Assembly (NCBI RefSeq): GCF_003323715.1
Contig: NZ_QOIN01000039.1
Span: 1-64,000 of the forward strand
Reading direction: 5' to 3'
Source of the DNA: Streptomyces diacarni
GTDB taxonomy: Bacteria > Actinomycetota > Actinomycetes > Streptomycetales > Streptomycetaceae
Length of the DNA stretch: 64,000 bases
Part shown: piece after piece, positions 32,790 through 40,375 of the stretch
Numbering within the stretch: position 1 is the stretch's first letter
Layout of the letters: every line of letters begins with the position of its first letter
Position numbers and translations under genes: made by a program
The notes under the pieces: model-generated
Told to the model about the DNA's origin: nothing
Seen by the model: only the letters and a program-made list of their open reading frames with translations
The model's database searches: none

Positions 32790-33530
32790 ATGCGTATCAG
32801 ATCCGCGGCCGTGGCCGTGGCACTCACCGCCACCGGGCTTATGGCCGTCCCCGCGTTGGTGCAGCCGGCCGCTGCCGAGTCCTCCACCATCCACGCCCAG
32901 CCGCTCGACGCGGGCCGGGTCGCCCACCAGGTCGAGGCGCTGCCGGGTGGCGCAGCCCGGTCCGTGGACATCACACGTGACGGCTCCACGCTGCGCACCG
33001 AGGGCGCGCGCACGAAGGCCTCCAAGACCCTCGACGTCGAGTACCAGGTGCAGGACACCGGGTACTGGTGCGGTCCCGCCGCCACCCGCATCGCCCTCTC
33101 CGCACGGACGGCCCCGCCCTCCCAGGCGGACCTCGCCGCCCAGCTCGGCACCGACGAGAACGGCACGGACCACATCGGCCAGGTCACCACCGTCCTCAAC
33201 AGCAACCTGGGCACGGACTGGTACAAGACCACGGAGATGCCGAACGACCCGCCCACGCAGGAGCAGAAGGACCAGCTGTGGGCCGATGTCGTCAGGGGCA
33301 TCGACAACAACTTCCCGCTGGTCACCAACATCGTCGCCCCGCCTGGCAACCAGCCTCCCGGCTACCCGTCGGACCAGACGATCTACCACTACTTCACCGT
33401 CATCGGCTACGACGACGCCAACGGCAGCGTGCTGATCGCCGACCCCGCCAACTTCGGCGGCAACCAGATCTACTGGCTGTCCTTCGACCAGCTGGCGAGC
33501 CTGGTACCGCCCAAGGGCTACGCCGGCTGA
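32790..33530 (+). CDS. Secreted C39-like cysteine peptidase
   Basis: 246 residues from an ATG with AAGGGAG upstream. A Sec signal peptide (basic start, hydrophobic core, cleavage after PAAA) is followed by a C39-like papain-fold domain: TGYWCGPAATRIALSART with the nucleophile Cys, IYHYFTVIGYDD with the catalytic His, and LIADPANFGG with the third-position Asp. C39-like secreted proteins are frequent in Streptomyces; whether it cleaves peptides or peptidoglycan is unknown. It shares a bidirectional terminator with the convergent methyltransferase. Confidence 0.85.
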   Translation: MRIRSAAVAVALTATGLMAVPALVQPAAAESSTIHAQPLDAGRVAHQVEALPGGAARSVDITRDGSTLRTEGARTKASKTLDVEYQVQDTGYWCGPAATRIALSARTAPPSQADLAAQLGTDENGTDHIGQVTTVLNSNLGTDWYKTTEMPNDPPTQEQKDQLWADVVRGIDNNFPLVTNIVAPPGNQPPGYPSDQTIYHYFTVIGYDDANGSVLIADPANFGGNQIYWLSFDQLASLVPPKGYAG

Positions 33531-33539
33531 GCCCGACCT

Positions 33540-33577
33540 CCCCTGCGGCGGCCTGCCGGACGCAGCCACCGCAGGGG
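33540..33577. terminator. Bidirectional hairpin terminator
   Basis: CCCCTGCGGCGG (33540-33551) pairs with CCACCGCAGGGG (33566-33577) in 11 of 12 positions, between the convergent peptidase and methyltransferase genes. Confidence 0.8.
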
Positions 33578-33600
33578 CGCCTCCCCCACCTCCTCGGGGC

Positions 33601-34395
33601 TCAGCGCAGCGCTGCCAGGACGGCGTCGCTCGTCGAGCACCACACACGGCGTGCCTCGCCGAAACCCGCTTCCCGCAAAGCCTCCAGATGCCAGGCCGTG
33701 GTGACGGGGCGGTCCTCGCGGATCTGTCCGTCGCCCCCGGGCTTCGGCTGCCGCGGATCGTCGAACAGGTCGAACCGCCGGCGGGCCTGCTCCGCCAGGG
33801 CGGGATCCCGGGCGACGCTCGTCCACCACGCGCGCCAGTCCTGCGCGCCCGCGGCGAGGTCACGCTCCTTGCGGGCGGCGTGGTAGGTCCCCAGTGCGGC
33901 ATTGAGCCGGGGCGCCTCGTCGTCGCGCATGTGGTCGGCGTTGAGGAACACGCCGCCCTCGCGCAGCACCTCGGCGATCCGGCCGTAGGCGACGCGCAGC
34001 GCGTCCGCGGTGAGCCAGTGCAGCGCCGTCGCCGTGACCACGGCGTCGTAGGGGCGGTGCGGCAGCGCGTCGGGCCAGTGCGGGTCGGTCAGGTCCGCCG
34101 TCACGAACTCCACCCTGTGCTCGTCGCGGAAGGTGCCCTGCGCGACGGACAGCAGCACCGGATCCAGGTCGAGGGCGGTGCTGCGTGCGCCGGGCAGGCG
34201 TTCCAGCAGCCGGGCGGTGATGCTGCCGGGTCCGCAGGCCAGGTCCAGCACCACGGGCTTCGGACCCGCCACCGCCTCGACGACCTCCAGCATGACCCGG
34301 AACCGCTCCTCGCGGTCGGGCATGTACCACTCCTGCTGCCGGTCCCAACTGGCCTGCCAGGCCTGCCAATCGGTCGTGAGGGACGTGTCGGTCAC
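33601..34395 (-). CDS. SAM-dependent methyltransferase
   Basis: 264 residues from a GTG preceded by AGGAGG, which decides the start over an ATG 16 codons upstream. Motif I is VVLDLACGPGSITARLL, motif II TALDLDPVLLSVA, motif III region YDAVVTATALHWL, and post-motif GVFLNADHM. This is a class I methyltransferase of the methyltransferase-12/UbiE group. It lies 70 bases after the nickel/peptide ABC operon on the same strand and could be its last gene. A role in making or modifying a metallophore or its ligand would be attractive but is inference. Confidence 0.85.
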   Translation of the reverse strand: MTDTSLTTDWQAWQASWDRQQEWYMPDREERFRVMLEVVEAVAGPKPVVLDLACGPGSITARLLERLPGARSTALDLDPVLLSVAQGTFRDEHRVEFVTADLTDPHWPDALPHRPYDAVVTATALHWLTADALRVAYGRIAEVLREGGVFLNADHMRDDEAPRLNAALGTYHAARKERDLAAGAQDWRAWWTSVARDPALAEQARRRFDLFDDPRQPKPGGDGQIREDRPVTTAWHLEALREAGFGEARRVWCSTSDAVLAALR

Positions 34396-34464
34396 TGTTG
34401 TTCCTCCTGTGTCGCTGTCATGGGCCGACGCCGTCGCTGTCATCGGCCCCCGTGCGGTGGCGGC

Positions 34465-36096
34465 TCAGCCCATCGGGTGCGGTCCGGCTTCCGCCGGGAG
34501 AGCTGTCCGCCGCCGCTGTCCCCTCTCCTCGGCGTCCAGCAGGCGCCGCGTCGCCTCGGAACGGGGCCGCGCCAGTACCCGGGCACACGCCCCCGCCTCG
34601 GCGAGACCACCGCCGTCGAGCACCAGCAGCCGGTCCGCGACACGGCGCATCAACCGCAGGTCATGGCTGATCCACAGCACGGCTGTCCGGGTGGTGCGCA
34701 GGTGCTCCACGTGGGTGAGAACGCGTTCGGCGGTCTCCGCGTCGAGCGCACTGGTGATCTCGTCGCACACCAGCACATCGGGCCGGGCCAGCGCCGCGCG
34801 GGCGAACGCGGCGCGCTGGAGCTCGCCGCCGGACAGCGCGCCGGGCGGCCTGGCGGCCGTCCGAGGCGGTACGCCGAACTCGCACAGCAGTGCGCCGGCT
34901 TCTTCACGGGCCTGGTCGACCGTGCGGCCCCGCAGCCGCACAGCGGTGCGCGCCACCTGGTCGATAACGGTGCGCCGGGGGTCGAACGAGTCGTGGACGT
35001 CCTGCCACACGTACTGCACCCGCCGTTTCTGCTCCCTGTCGCGGTGCACGAGAGCCGGCAGCGGCGCCCCGTCGAGCAGGAGGTCGCCGCCGAGGCGCTC
35101 GTGCAGTCCGGCCAGGCACCGCGCCAGGGTAGTCTTTCCGCTTCCGGAGGGACCCGCAACCCCCACGCACTCCCCCGCGCGAAGGCGGAGCGAGACGTCG
35201 TGCAGCACGTTGTGTCCGCGCCGACGGTGCCAGGCGAAGAGTGAACGTGCTTGGAGCAGCGGCGTACCGTCCGGGCGCTCTTCCCCGCTATCTTCCGGGT
35301 GCTCTTTCGCGCCACCGTCCGGGTCTTCCCCGCTCTCCCGCACGGTGACAGGAGCGGGGGCGGCGGGCAGTACCGCCTCGGGTGTGCCCCGCGCGGTGAC
35401 ACGTCCCGCTTCCAGTACGACGGTGTCGTCCGCGAGCGCGCGCACCATCGCGTGATCGTGGCTGAGGAGCAGTATCGCAGGGCCCGAACGGGCCAGCCGG
35501 GCCAGCTCGCGGGTGAGGGCCGCCCGCGTCACCGTGTCCAGGCCGGTACCCGGCTCGTCCAGGACGAGGGCCCGAGGGCCGCAGGCGAGTACCTCCGCGA
35601 GCGCCACGCGCTGCTGCTGCCCGCCCGAGAACTGGTGGGGGAAGCGCCGCAGCACCGGCCGCTCCGGCGGCAGCTGCGCCTGCTCCAGCGCCGCGCGGGA
35701 GAGGGCACGGGAGGCGTTCCGCCCGCCGCCGGAGGGGGCGTGCAGGGCGGCGAGTTCGGTGAGGACCGCGCCGATGCGCCGGGCCGGGTTGAGCGCGTTG
35801 CCCGGGTGCTGCGGCAGGTAGGCCACGGTGCCGCCTCGCACCCCGGCCGCGTGCGCGGTGATGCCGTGGGCCCCGACGACCTCGGTCTCCCCCACCCGCA
35901 CATGTCCCGACAGCCGTACGCCCGCACCGGCCTCTCCCAGCAGCGCCAGAGCCGTGGTGGTCTTGCCGCTGCCGGAAGGACCGACGAGGGCGGTGACGCG
36001 CCCGGCCTCCATCCTCAGATCGACGCCGCGCACCAAGGCTGTGCCGTCGGCGGCGTGCGCGGTCAGCCGCCGGACCTCGATCAGCGGCCGCGTCAT
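34465..36096 (-). CDS. Fused double ABC ATPase (NikDE/DppDF-like)
   Basis: 543 residues with two complete ABC domains. The first has Walker A GPSGSGKT (39-46), signature FSGGQQQRVALAE and Walker B ALVLDEPGTGLD; the second has GPSGSGKTTLARCLAG, LSGGELQRAAFARAAL and VLVCDEITSALD, with switch His in SHDHA and SHDL. A Glu/Asp/Gly-rich linker joins them. It energises the two permeases upstream, with which it overlaps (ATGA). In most nickel or oligopeptide importers these are two genes, so this is a fusion. The frame upstream of 36096 is unconserved. Confidence 0.9.
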   Translation of the reverse strand: MTRPLIEVRRLTAHAADGTALVRGVDLRMEAGRVTALVGPSGSGKTTTALALLGEAGAGVRLSGHVRVGETEVVGAHGITAHAAGVRGGTVAYLPQHPGNALNPARRIGAVLTELAALHAPSGGGRNASRALSRAALEQAQLPPERPVLRRFPHQFSGGQQQRVALAEVLACGPRALVLDEPGTGLDTVTRAALTRELARLARSGPAILLLSHDHAMVRALADDTVVLEAGRVTARGTPEAVLPAAPAPVTVRESGEDPDGGAKEHPEDSGEERPDGTPLLQARSLFAWHRRRGHNVLHDVSLRLRAGECVGVAGPSGSGKTTLARCLAGLHERLGGDLLLDGAPLPALVHRDREQKRRVQYVWQDVHDSFDPRRTVIDQVARTAVRLRGRTVDQAREEAGALLCEFGVPPRTAARPPGALSGGELQRAAFARAALARPDVLVCDEITSALDAETAERVLTHVEHLRTTRTAVLWISHDLRLMRRVADRLLVLDGGGLAEAGACARVLARPRSEATRRLLDAEERGQRRRTALPAEAGPHPMG

Positions 36097-37073
36097 GCCC
36101 GGCCCTCCTTCCGCGCACCGGGCAGCACTCGGGCCCGGCGGACACGGGTCCAGCGGTCGCGGGCTCGGCGGTCGCGGTGGCCTCGCGGAGGAAGTTGGTC
36201 GCGACGGTCCAGTACGCGGTCGCCGAGGAGGTTGAGGCCGACCGTGAACATCAGCAGCATCGCGGCCGGTGCGCACACCGACCACGGCTGGACGAGCAGC
36301 GCCTCACGGCTCGCCGCGATGGTCACGCCCCAGTCCGGCGCGGTGGGCTCCATGCCGAGCCCGAGGAAGTTGGCGGCGGCGACGGTGAAGACGGCGCCCG
36401 TGACACGGGTGCCGACATCGGCCGCCACGACCGGCAGCACCGAGCCGCCCACGTAGCCCAGCTGGACCCGCAGCCGCGACTCCCCCTGCATCCGCATGGC
36501 CTCCGCCACCGGCCCTGCCGCCGCCCGCAGGGCGGCAGCGCGTACGAGACGCGCCGCGACAGGCGTGTTCACGAGTGCCACCGCCATCGTGACGGCCCAC
36601 GCGTTTCCGTGACGGCCGACCCCGACAAGGCTGATGACCAGCAGCGAAGGGATGGGGAGCACCACCTCGACCGGGCGCATCAGCATCTCGTCCACCCAAC
36701 GGTGCCGGCTGACGGCGGCCGCGAGCCCCACCGCTCCGCCCACCAGGTAGGCGAGGGCGACCGCGCCGAGAGCGGACCCCAGCGTGCTGCCGCCGCCGCG
36801 CAGCAGCAGGGCCAGCACGTCGCGCCCGAGCCCGTCGGTGCCCAGCGGGTGGCGCCCGTCGAGCGCGTAGGGGGCTCCGGGGCCCGAGGCCTCCGCCAGC
36901 GGCGCCAGCAGCGGCCCGAACAGGGCTGTCAGGACCGGCACGGCGAACAGCACGGCAGCCGCGACGGTCGTCACAACACCGCCGGTGCCCTTCTTCCCTG
37001 CCGTCCATGCCCGTCGCCCGCTCCCCGGGGCCGCGGGCTGCGCCGGTGGGGGCTGCGCGGTGTGTTCGCTCAC
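36093..37073 (-). CDS. ABC permease, DppC/NikC type
   Basis: 326 residues. An N-terminal helix, then DGRHPLGTDGLGRDVLALLLRG, the diagnostic DppC/NikC motif after helix 1, and the coupling loop around EAMRMQGESRLRVQLGYVGG, although the usual EAA...G consensus is loose. About six helices; the last 50 residues are Arg-rich and variable. The GTG start overlaps the stop of the other permease. Part of the nickel/peptide-type importer. Confidence 0.87.
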   Translation of the reverse strand: MSEHTAQPPPAQPAAPGSGRRAWTAGKKGTGGVVTTVAAAVLFAVPVLTALFGPLLAPLAEASGPGAPYALDGRHPLGTDGLGRDVLALLLRGGGSTLGSALGAVALAYLVGGAVGLAAAVSRHRWVDEMLMRPVEVVLPIPSLLVISLVGVGRHGNAWAVTMAVALVNTPVAARLVRAAALRAAAGPVAEAMRMQGESRLRVQLGYVGGSVLPVVAADVGTRVTGAVFTVAAANFLGLGMEPTAPDWGVTIAASREALLVQPWSVCAPAAMLLMFTVGLNLLGDRVLDRRDQLPPRGHRDRRARDRWTRVRRARVLPGARKEGRA

Positions 37074-38017
37074 CTCAGCACCTCCACTCGCGGCGAGAGC
37101 CGGTGGGAGACCAGGTCCGCGGCGACGTTCAGGAAGAGCGCGGCCGCCGCCAGCAGCAGCGTGAGCGCCTGGACGGTGGGGACGTCCCGGCTGCGCACCG
37201 CTTCGATGAGGGCGGTGGCGGCGCCGGGCACCGCGAACACGGCCTCGACGACGAGGACGCCGCCGAGGAGCGCGTCGCCGGTGCGGGCCAGTTGCTGCAC
37301 GCCGGGTACCGCGGCGTTGGGCAACACGTGCCGCAGCAGGAGACGCGTGCGGGGCACGCCCAGCCGACGGGCCTGCTGCGCGTAGCCGGAGTTCAGGGCT
37401 CCGAGAGTGCCTGCCCTGAACTGCCGGATGAGCTGGGAGACGGTCCGCGCCAGCAGCACGGCGACGGGCAGCACGAGAAGGCCGGGACGGGTGAGCAGAT
37501 CGCCGGTCGTCGCCCCGATCCAGGTGGAGGGCAGCCAGCCCAGTTTCAGCGCGAACACCGCGACGAGCGCGAGGGAGAGCACGAAGTCGGGGACGGAGCC
37601 GAGAGCCAGGGTGACGGCGGTGACCGTCCGGTCGAGCCTGCCGCCCGCCCGGCAGCCGGTGACCAGGCCGAGAACGAGGGCCACAGGCACCGCGATCACT
37701 GCGGTGACACCGGCCAGCAGCGCTGTGGCCCCCACGGAGTGCGCGACGATGCCGGAAACGGGTTGCCCACCGGTGAGGGAGGTGCCCGCGTCGCCGGTCA
37801 GCAGGTCTTTGGCCCAGTCGAGGAACCGCTGCGCCGGCGGCTGGTCGAGCCCCATCTCGTGGCGCAGCCTGGCGATCTGCTCCGTGCCGGTCTTGTCGTT
37901 GAACAGGACGTCGGCCGCGTCGCCGGGCAGCAACGAGGTCAGCAGGAAGACCAGTACGGACAGCAGAGTCAGCTGTGCGATCGCCAGCAGGACGCGGCGC
38001 AGCGCGTGGCGTGCCAT
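37070..38017 (-). CDS. ABC permease, DppB/NikB type
   Basis: 315 residues, starting MARHALRRVLLAIAQLTLLSVLVFLL with an ATG that shares its A with the TGA of the binding protein (TGATG). LPGDAADVL, ARLRHEMGLDQPPAQRFLDWAKDLLTGDAGTS and the coupling loop YAQQARRLGVPRTRLLLRHVLPNA are the family's conserved blocks. Six helices. Forms the membrane pore together with the downstream permease. Confidence 0.9.
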   Translation of the reverse strand: MARHALRRVLLAIAQLTLLSVLVFLLTSLLPGDAADVLFNDKTGTEQIARLRHEMGLDQPPAQRFLDWAKDLLTGDAGTSLTGGQPVSGIVAHSVGATALLAGVTAVIAVPVALVLGLVTGCRAGGRLDRTVTAVTLALGSVPDFVLSLALVAVFALKLGWLPSTWIGATTGDLLTRPGLLVLPVAVLLARTVSQLIRQFRAGTLGALNSGYAQQARRLGVPRTRLLLRHVLPNAAVPGVQQLARTGDALLGGVLVVEAVFAVPGAATALIEAVRSRDVPTVQALTLLLAAAALFLNVAADLVSHRLSPRVEVLR

Positions 38018-39555
38018 CAGTCCACCCAGACGGCGTCGAACCGTGCCCACTTGTCGGTGTTGGGCGGTGCGGGTTTCACCCCGTGCACGGTGGTGGAGAC
38101 GGCGTTGAGCCAGTCGGGGTGTCCCCACAGCACCAGGCCGCCCTCGTCCCGGACGGTGCGTTGCAGCGCACCGTAGGCGCGCGTGCGTGCGGTCTCCTTC
38201 TTGATGCCTTGGGCGTGCACGAAGTCCTCGTCGAAGTCCGGGTGTTTCCAGGCGCTGGCGTTCTGCGGGGAGCCGTCCAGGAGCCGCTCGGAGATGTAGG
38301 TGGGTATGGGCATGGCCCCGCACCTGTGGTTGCCGATGTCGCCGGTGGTGAGCTGGTCGGTGTTGTAGGTCTCCGGCGGCCCCGAGACGACCTCGACCCT
38401 GAGTCCCGCCTCCCCGGCCATGTCGGCGAACAGGTGGGCGGCGTTGACGAACCCCTCGACCACGGTGGAGGTGTAGAAGGTGAGCCGCCGGTTGAATAGG
38501 CCGCTGCGGCGGGCGAGTCGGCGTGCCTGGGCGAGGTCCTGCTCGCGCTGCGGCAGGTGGGAGGGGTAGTAGGCGTATCCCTTGCCGTAGAGGTCGTTGC
38601 CGGGTTGGGCGCGGTTGCCCGAGATGACCTCGATGAGCCGTTCACGGTCCACGAGGAGCTTGACCGCCATGGCGGCGTCCGGGTCGTCGAAAGGCGGCCT
38701 GTCGGTCTTGAGGGCGAAGCCGTCGACGCCGCTGAGCGGGGTCGACACCAGCGCGACGCGGGAGTTGCCCTCGATCAGCCGTGCGAACGTGGGGCTCATC
38801 TCGTGCGCGTAGTCGATCTCTCCCGCCTGGACGGCGCTGTTGCGCGCCTCCGACGCGGCCGACAGGATCCGCAGCTCGTCCAGGTACGGGGCGCCGGCCC
38901 AGTGGTCGTCGAAGCGGTGGGCACTGAAGGAGCGGCCGGCCTGGAAGGAGGCGAACCGGAACGCGCCGGTGCCCACCGGCTTCTCCGGGTCACGGTAGCC
39001 GCGCCGGACGATCAGCGCACCGGTGACCGCGAGCAGCGAGGGGAACTCGGCACTGGGCTTCTTCAGCCGCAGCTCGACGGTCTCCTTGCCCACAGCGCGG
39101 CAGCCGCCGAGGTCGAGGGCGGACAGCGAGTTGGCCGCGAGGTGATCCGCGGCGTGCGGGTCGAGAATGCGGTGCAGGCTGTAGAGCACGTCCTCGGGCT
39201 CCAGCCGGTGGCCGTCGTGGAAGACGGCCTCCCGCAACCGGAAGCGCCACACCGTCGAGTCGGCGCTGGACTCCCAGCTGCGGGCCAGCCGCGGGACGGG
39301 GCGCAGTGTCGGACCGAGCTCCACGAGCTTGTCGAACATCGCCTTGTGGCGGGCGATGTCCACGAACTGCCGCTGCTTGTGCGGGTCGAGCGTCTCCTTG
39401 GCACCGGCGCCGGGGAAGGCCGCCCGCAGCACGCCACCGCGCCGCGGGCGCGTGGCCCCGGCCGACGCGGACCCGTCACAGCCCGACAGCAGCGCCGCCG
39501 CGCAGCCGCCGCCCGCCAGCCCGAGGATGTGCCGGCGGGTGCGTTCGTCGGGCAC
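38017..39555 (-). CDS. ABC substrate-binding lipoprotein, family 5 (nickel/peptide type)
   Basis: 512 residues from a GTG with GGGGGGAG upstream. The N-terminus combines a Tat-like TRRHILGLAGG with a lipobox LLSGC (Cys about 26). The SBP_bac_5 domain is clear: LRPVPRLARSWESSADSTVWRFRLREAVFHDGHRLEPEDVLYSLHRI, PVGTGAFRF and AHLFADMAGEAGLRVEVV. Family 5 proteins bind peptides, Ni2+ chelates or metallophores. A TTGC-N9-GCAA palindrome 19 bases before the start suggests nickel control by Nur and therefore nickel as the cargo, probably as a chelate. Confidence 0.88.
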   Translation of the reverse strand: MPDERTRRHILGLAGGGCAAALLSGCDGSASAGATRPRRGGVLRAAFPGAGAKETLDPHKQRQFVDIARHKAMFDKLVELGPTLRPVPRLARSWESSADSTVWRFRLREAVFHDGHRLEPEDVLYSLHRILDPHAADHLAANSLSALDLGGCRAVGKETVELRLKKPSAEFPSLLAVTGALIVRRGYRDPEKPVGTGAFRFASFQAGRSFSAHRFDDHWAGAPYLDELRILSAASEARNSAVQAGEIDYAHEMSPTFARLIEGNSRVALVSTPLSGVDGFALKTDRPPFDDPDAAMAVKLLVDRERLIEVISGNRAQPGNDLYGKGYAYYPSHLPQREQDLAQARRLARRSGLFNRRLTFYTSTVVEGFVNAAHLFADMAGEAGLRVEVVSGPPETYNTDQLTTGDIGNHRCGAMPIPTYISERLLDGSPQNASAWKHPDFDEDFVHAQGIKKETARTRAYGALQRTVRDEGGLVLWGHPDWLNAVSTTVHGVKPAPPNTDKWARFDAVWVD

Positions 39556-39573
39556 GGAACCGCTCCCCCCTTA

Positions 39574-39590
39574 TTGCGCATCGTATGCAA
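39574..39590. promoter_or_regulatory. Nur-box-like palindrome (nickel control)
   Basis: TTGCGCATCGTATGCAA has TTGC and GCAA arms separated by nine bases, the spacing of the Streptomyces Nur box (tTGCaa-N5-ttGCAA); the two inner positions differ from the consensus. It lies 19-35 bases before the binding-protein GTG, where a repressor would block transcription of the whole ABC operon. Confidence 0.6.
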
Positions 39591-39707
39591 GTGCGGCTTC
39601 TGATCATTGCATCCCCCATGGACCGGGGCAAGGTGCTCAAGTCGACGGCACACGGCGGCGGCCCTCGCCTTCCGCTCGCCGCGGCCGCGCGTGCGATGCT
39701 TGCCGCC

Positions 39708-40295
39708 ATGACGGGGAGCGTGCCGGGTGACTTCGAGCTGACCATGGACGAGTTGCGCGTGGTGGCGCGCTACGTGGCACGGACGGCTGAGGAGGTGCTG
39801 TCCGTGTTCGAGAGCGCGGTACCGCAAGATCCCCGGCCGCGTGCGGCCCTCGACGCCGCGTGGGCGTTCGCCGGCGGTGCGCGGCGGACCAGACTGCAGC
39901 GTGTCACCTCGCTGGACGCGCACCGGGCAGCGAAGGAAGCTCCCACCGAGGCCTCACGTCTGGCCGCGCGTGCCGCCGGGGATGCCGCGTCCGCCGCCTA
40001 CCTGCACCCGATCGCGAAGGCTCACCAGGTGGGTCACATCCTGCGTGCCCCCGCGAGCGCGGCGCGTATCGCCGAGATCGGTGCGGGTGGCGATCCCGAA
40101 GCCGGGGACCGGACGATCGAGCGGGCTCGGCAGCGCGCCACACCGGTCCTGGTCGAGGTCCTCCTCCGGTTTCCCCCCGCGCCGGCCGGCAGGAACCGTG
40201 TCGCGCAGCTCATGGCCGCCCTGGACGCCTCTCTGCGCGACGTCAGGGCAACTCCCGGCCGGCCTGCTCCTCTTCGGCAGGACGGGGAGAACTGA
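39708..40295 (+). CDS. Imm-5-like putative immunity protein
   Basis: 195 residues, all helical. The blocks FELTMDELRVVARYVARTAEEVL, QDPRPRAALDAAWAFAGGARRTRLQRVTSLDAHRAA, GDAASAAYLHPIAKAHQVGHILRAPASAARIAE and RNRVAQLMAALD match proteins annotated as putative immunity proteins with an Imm-5-like domain. ATG 39708 begins the conserved part; the frame extends upstream over the Nur-box region without conservation. It precedes the trypsin-VMAP gene by 80 bases on the same strand. It could protect against a toxin, or belong to the neighbouring conflict system; both are inference. Confidence 0.7.
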   Translation: MTGSVPGDFELTMDELRVVARYVARTAEEVLSVFESAVPQDPRPRAALDAAWAFAGGARRTRLQRVTSLDAHRAAKEAPTEASRLAARAAGDAASAAYLHPIAKAHQVGHILRAPASAARIAEIGAGGDPEAGDRTIERARQRATPVLVEVLLRFPPAPAGRNRVAQLMAALDASLRDVRATPGRPAPLRQDGEN

Positions 40296-40375
40296 GCCGT
40301 ACTACGCTGCGGCGGGGCAGCCCCGACGAGCTGCGGGCGACGGGAAGAAGCGCGGAGGCCGGACCTTGAAGGACC

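Noticed and set aside
39306..39707. N-terminal extension of the Imm-5-like protein
   Set aside because: The extension is antisense to the conserved binding-protein gene and crosses the Nur-like box, with no conserved sequence.
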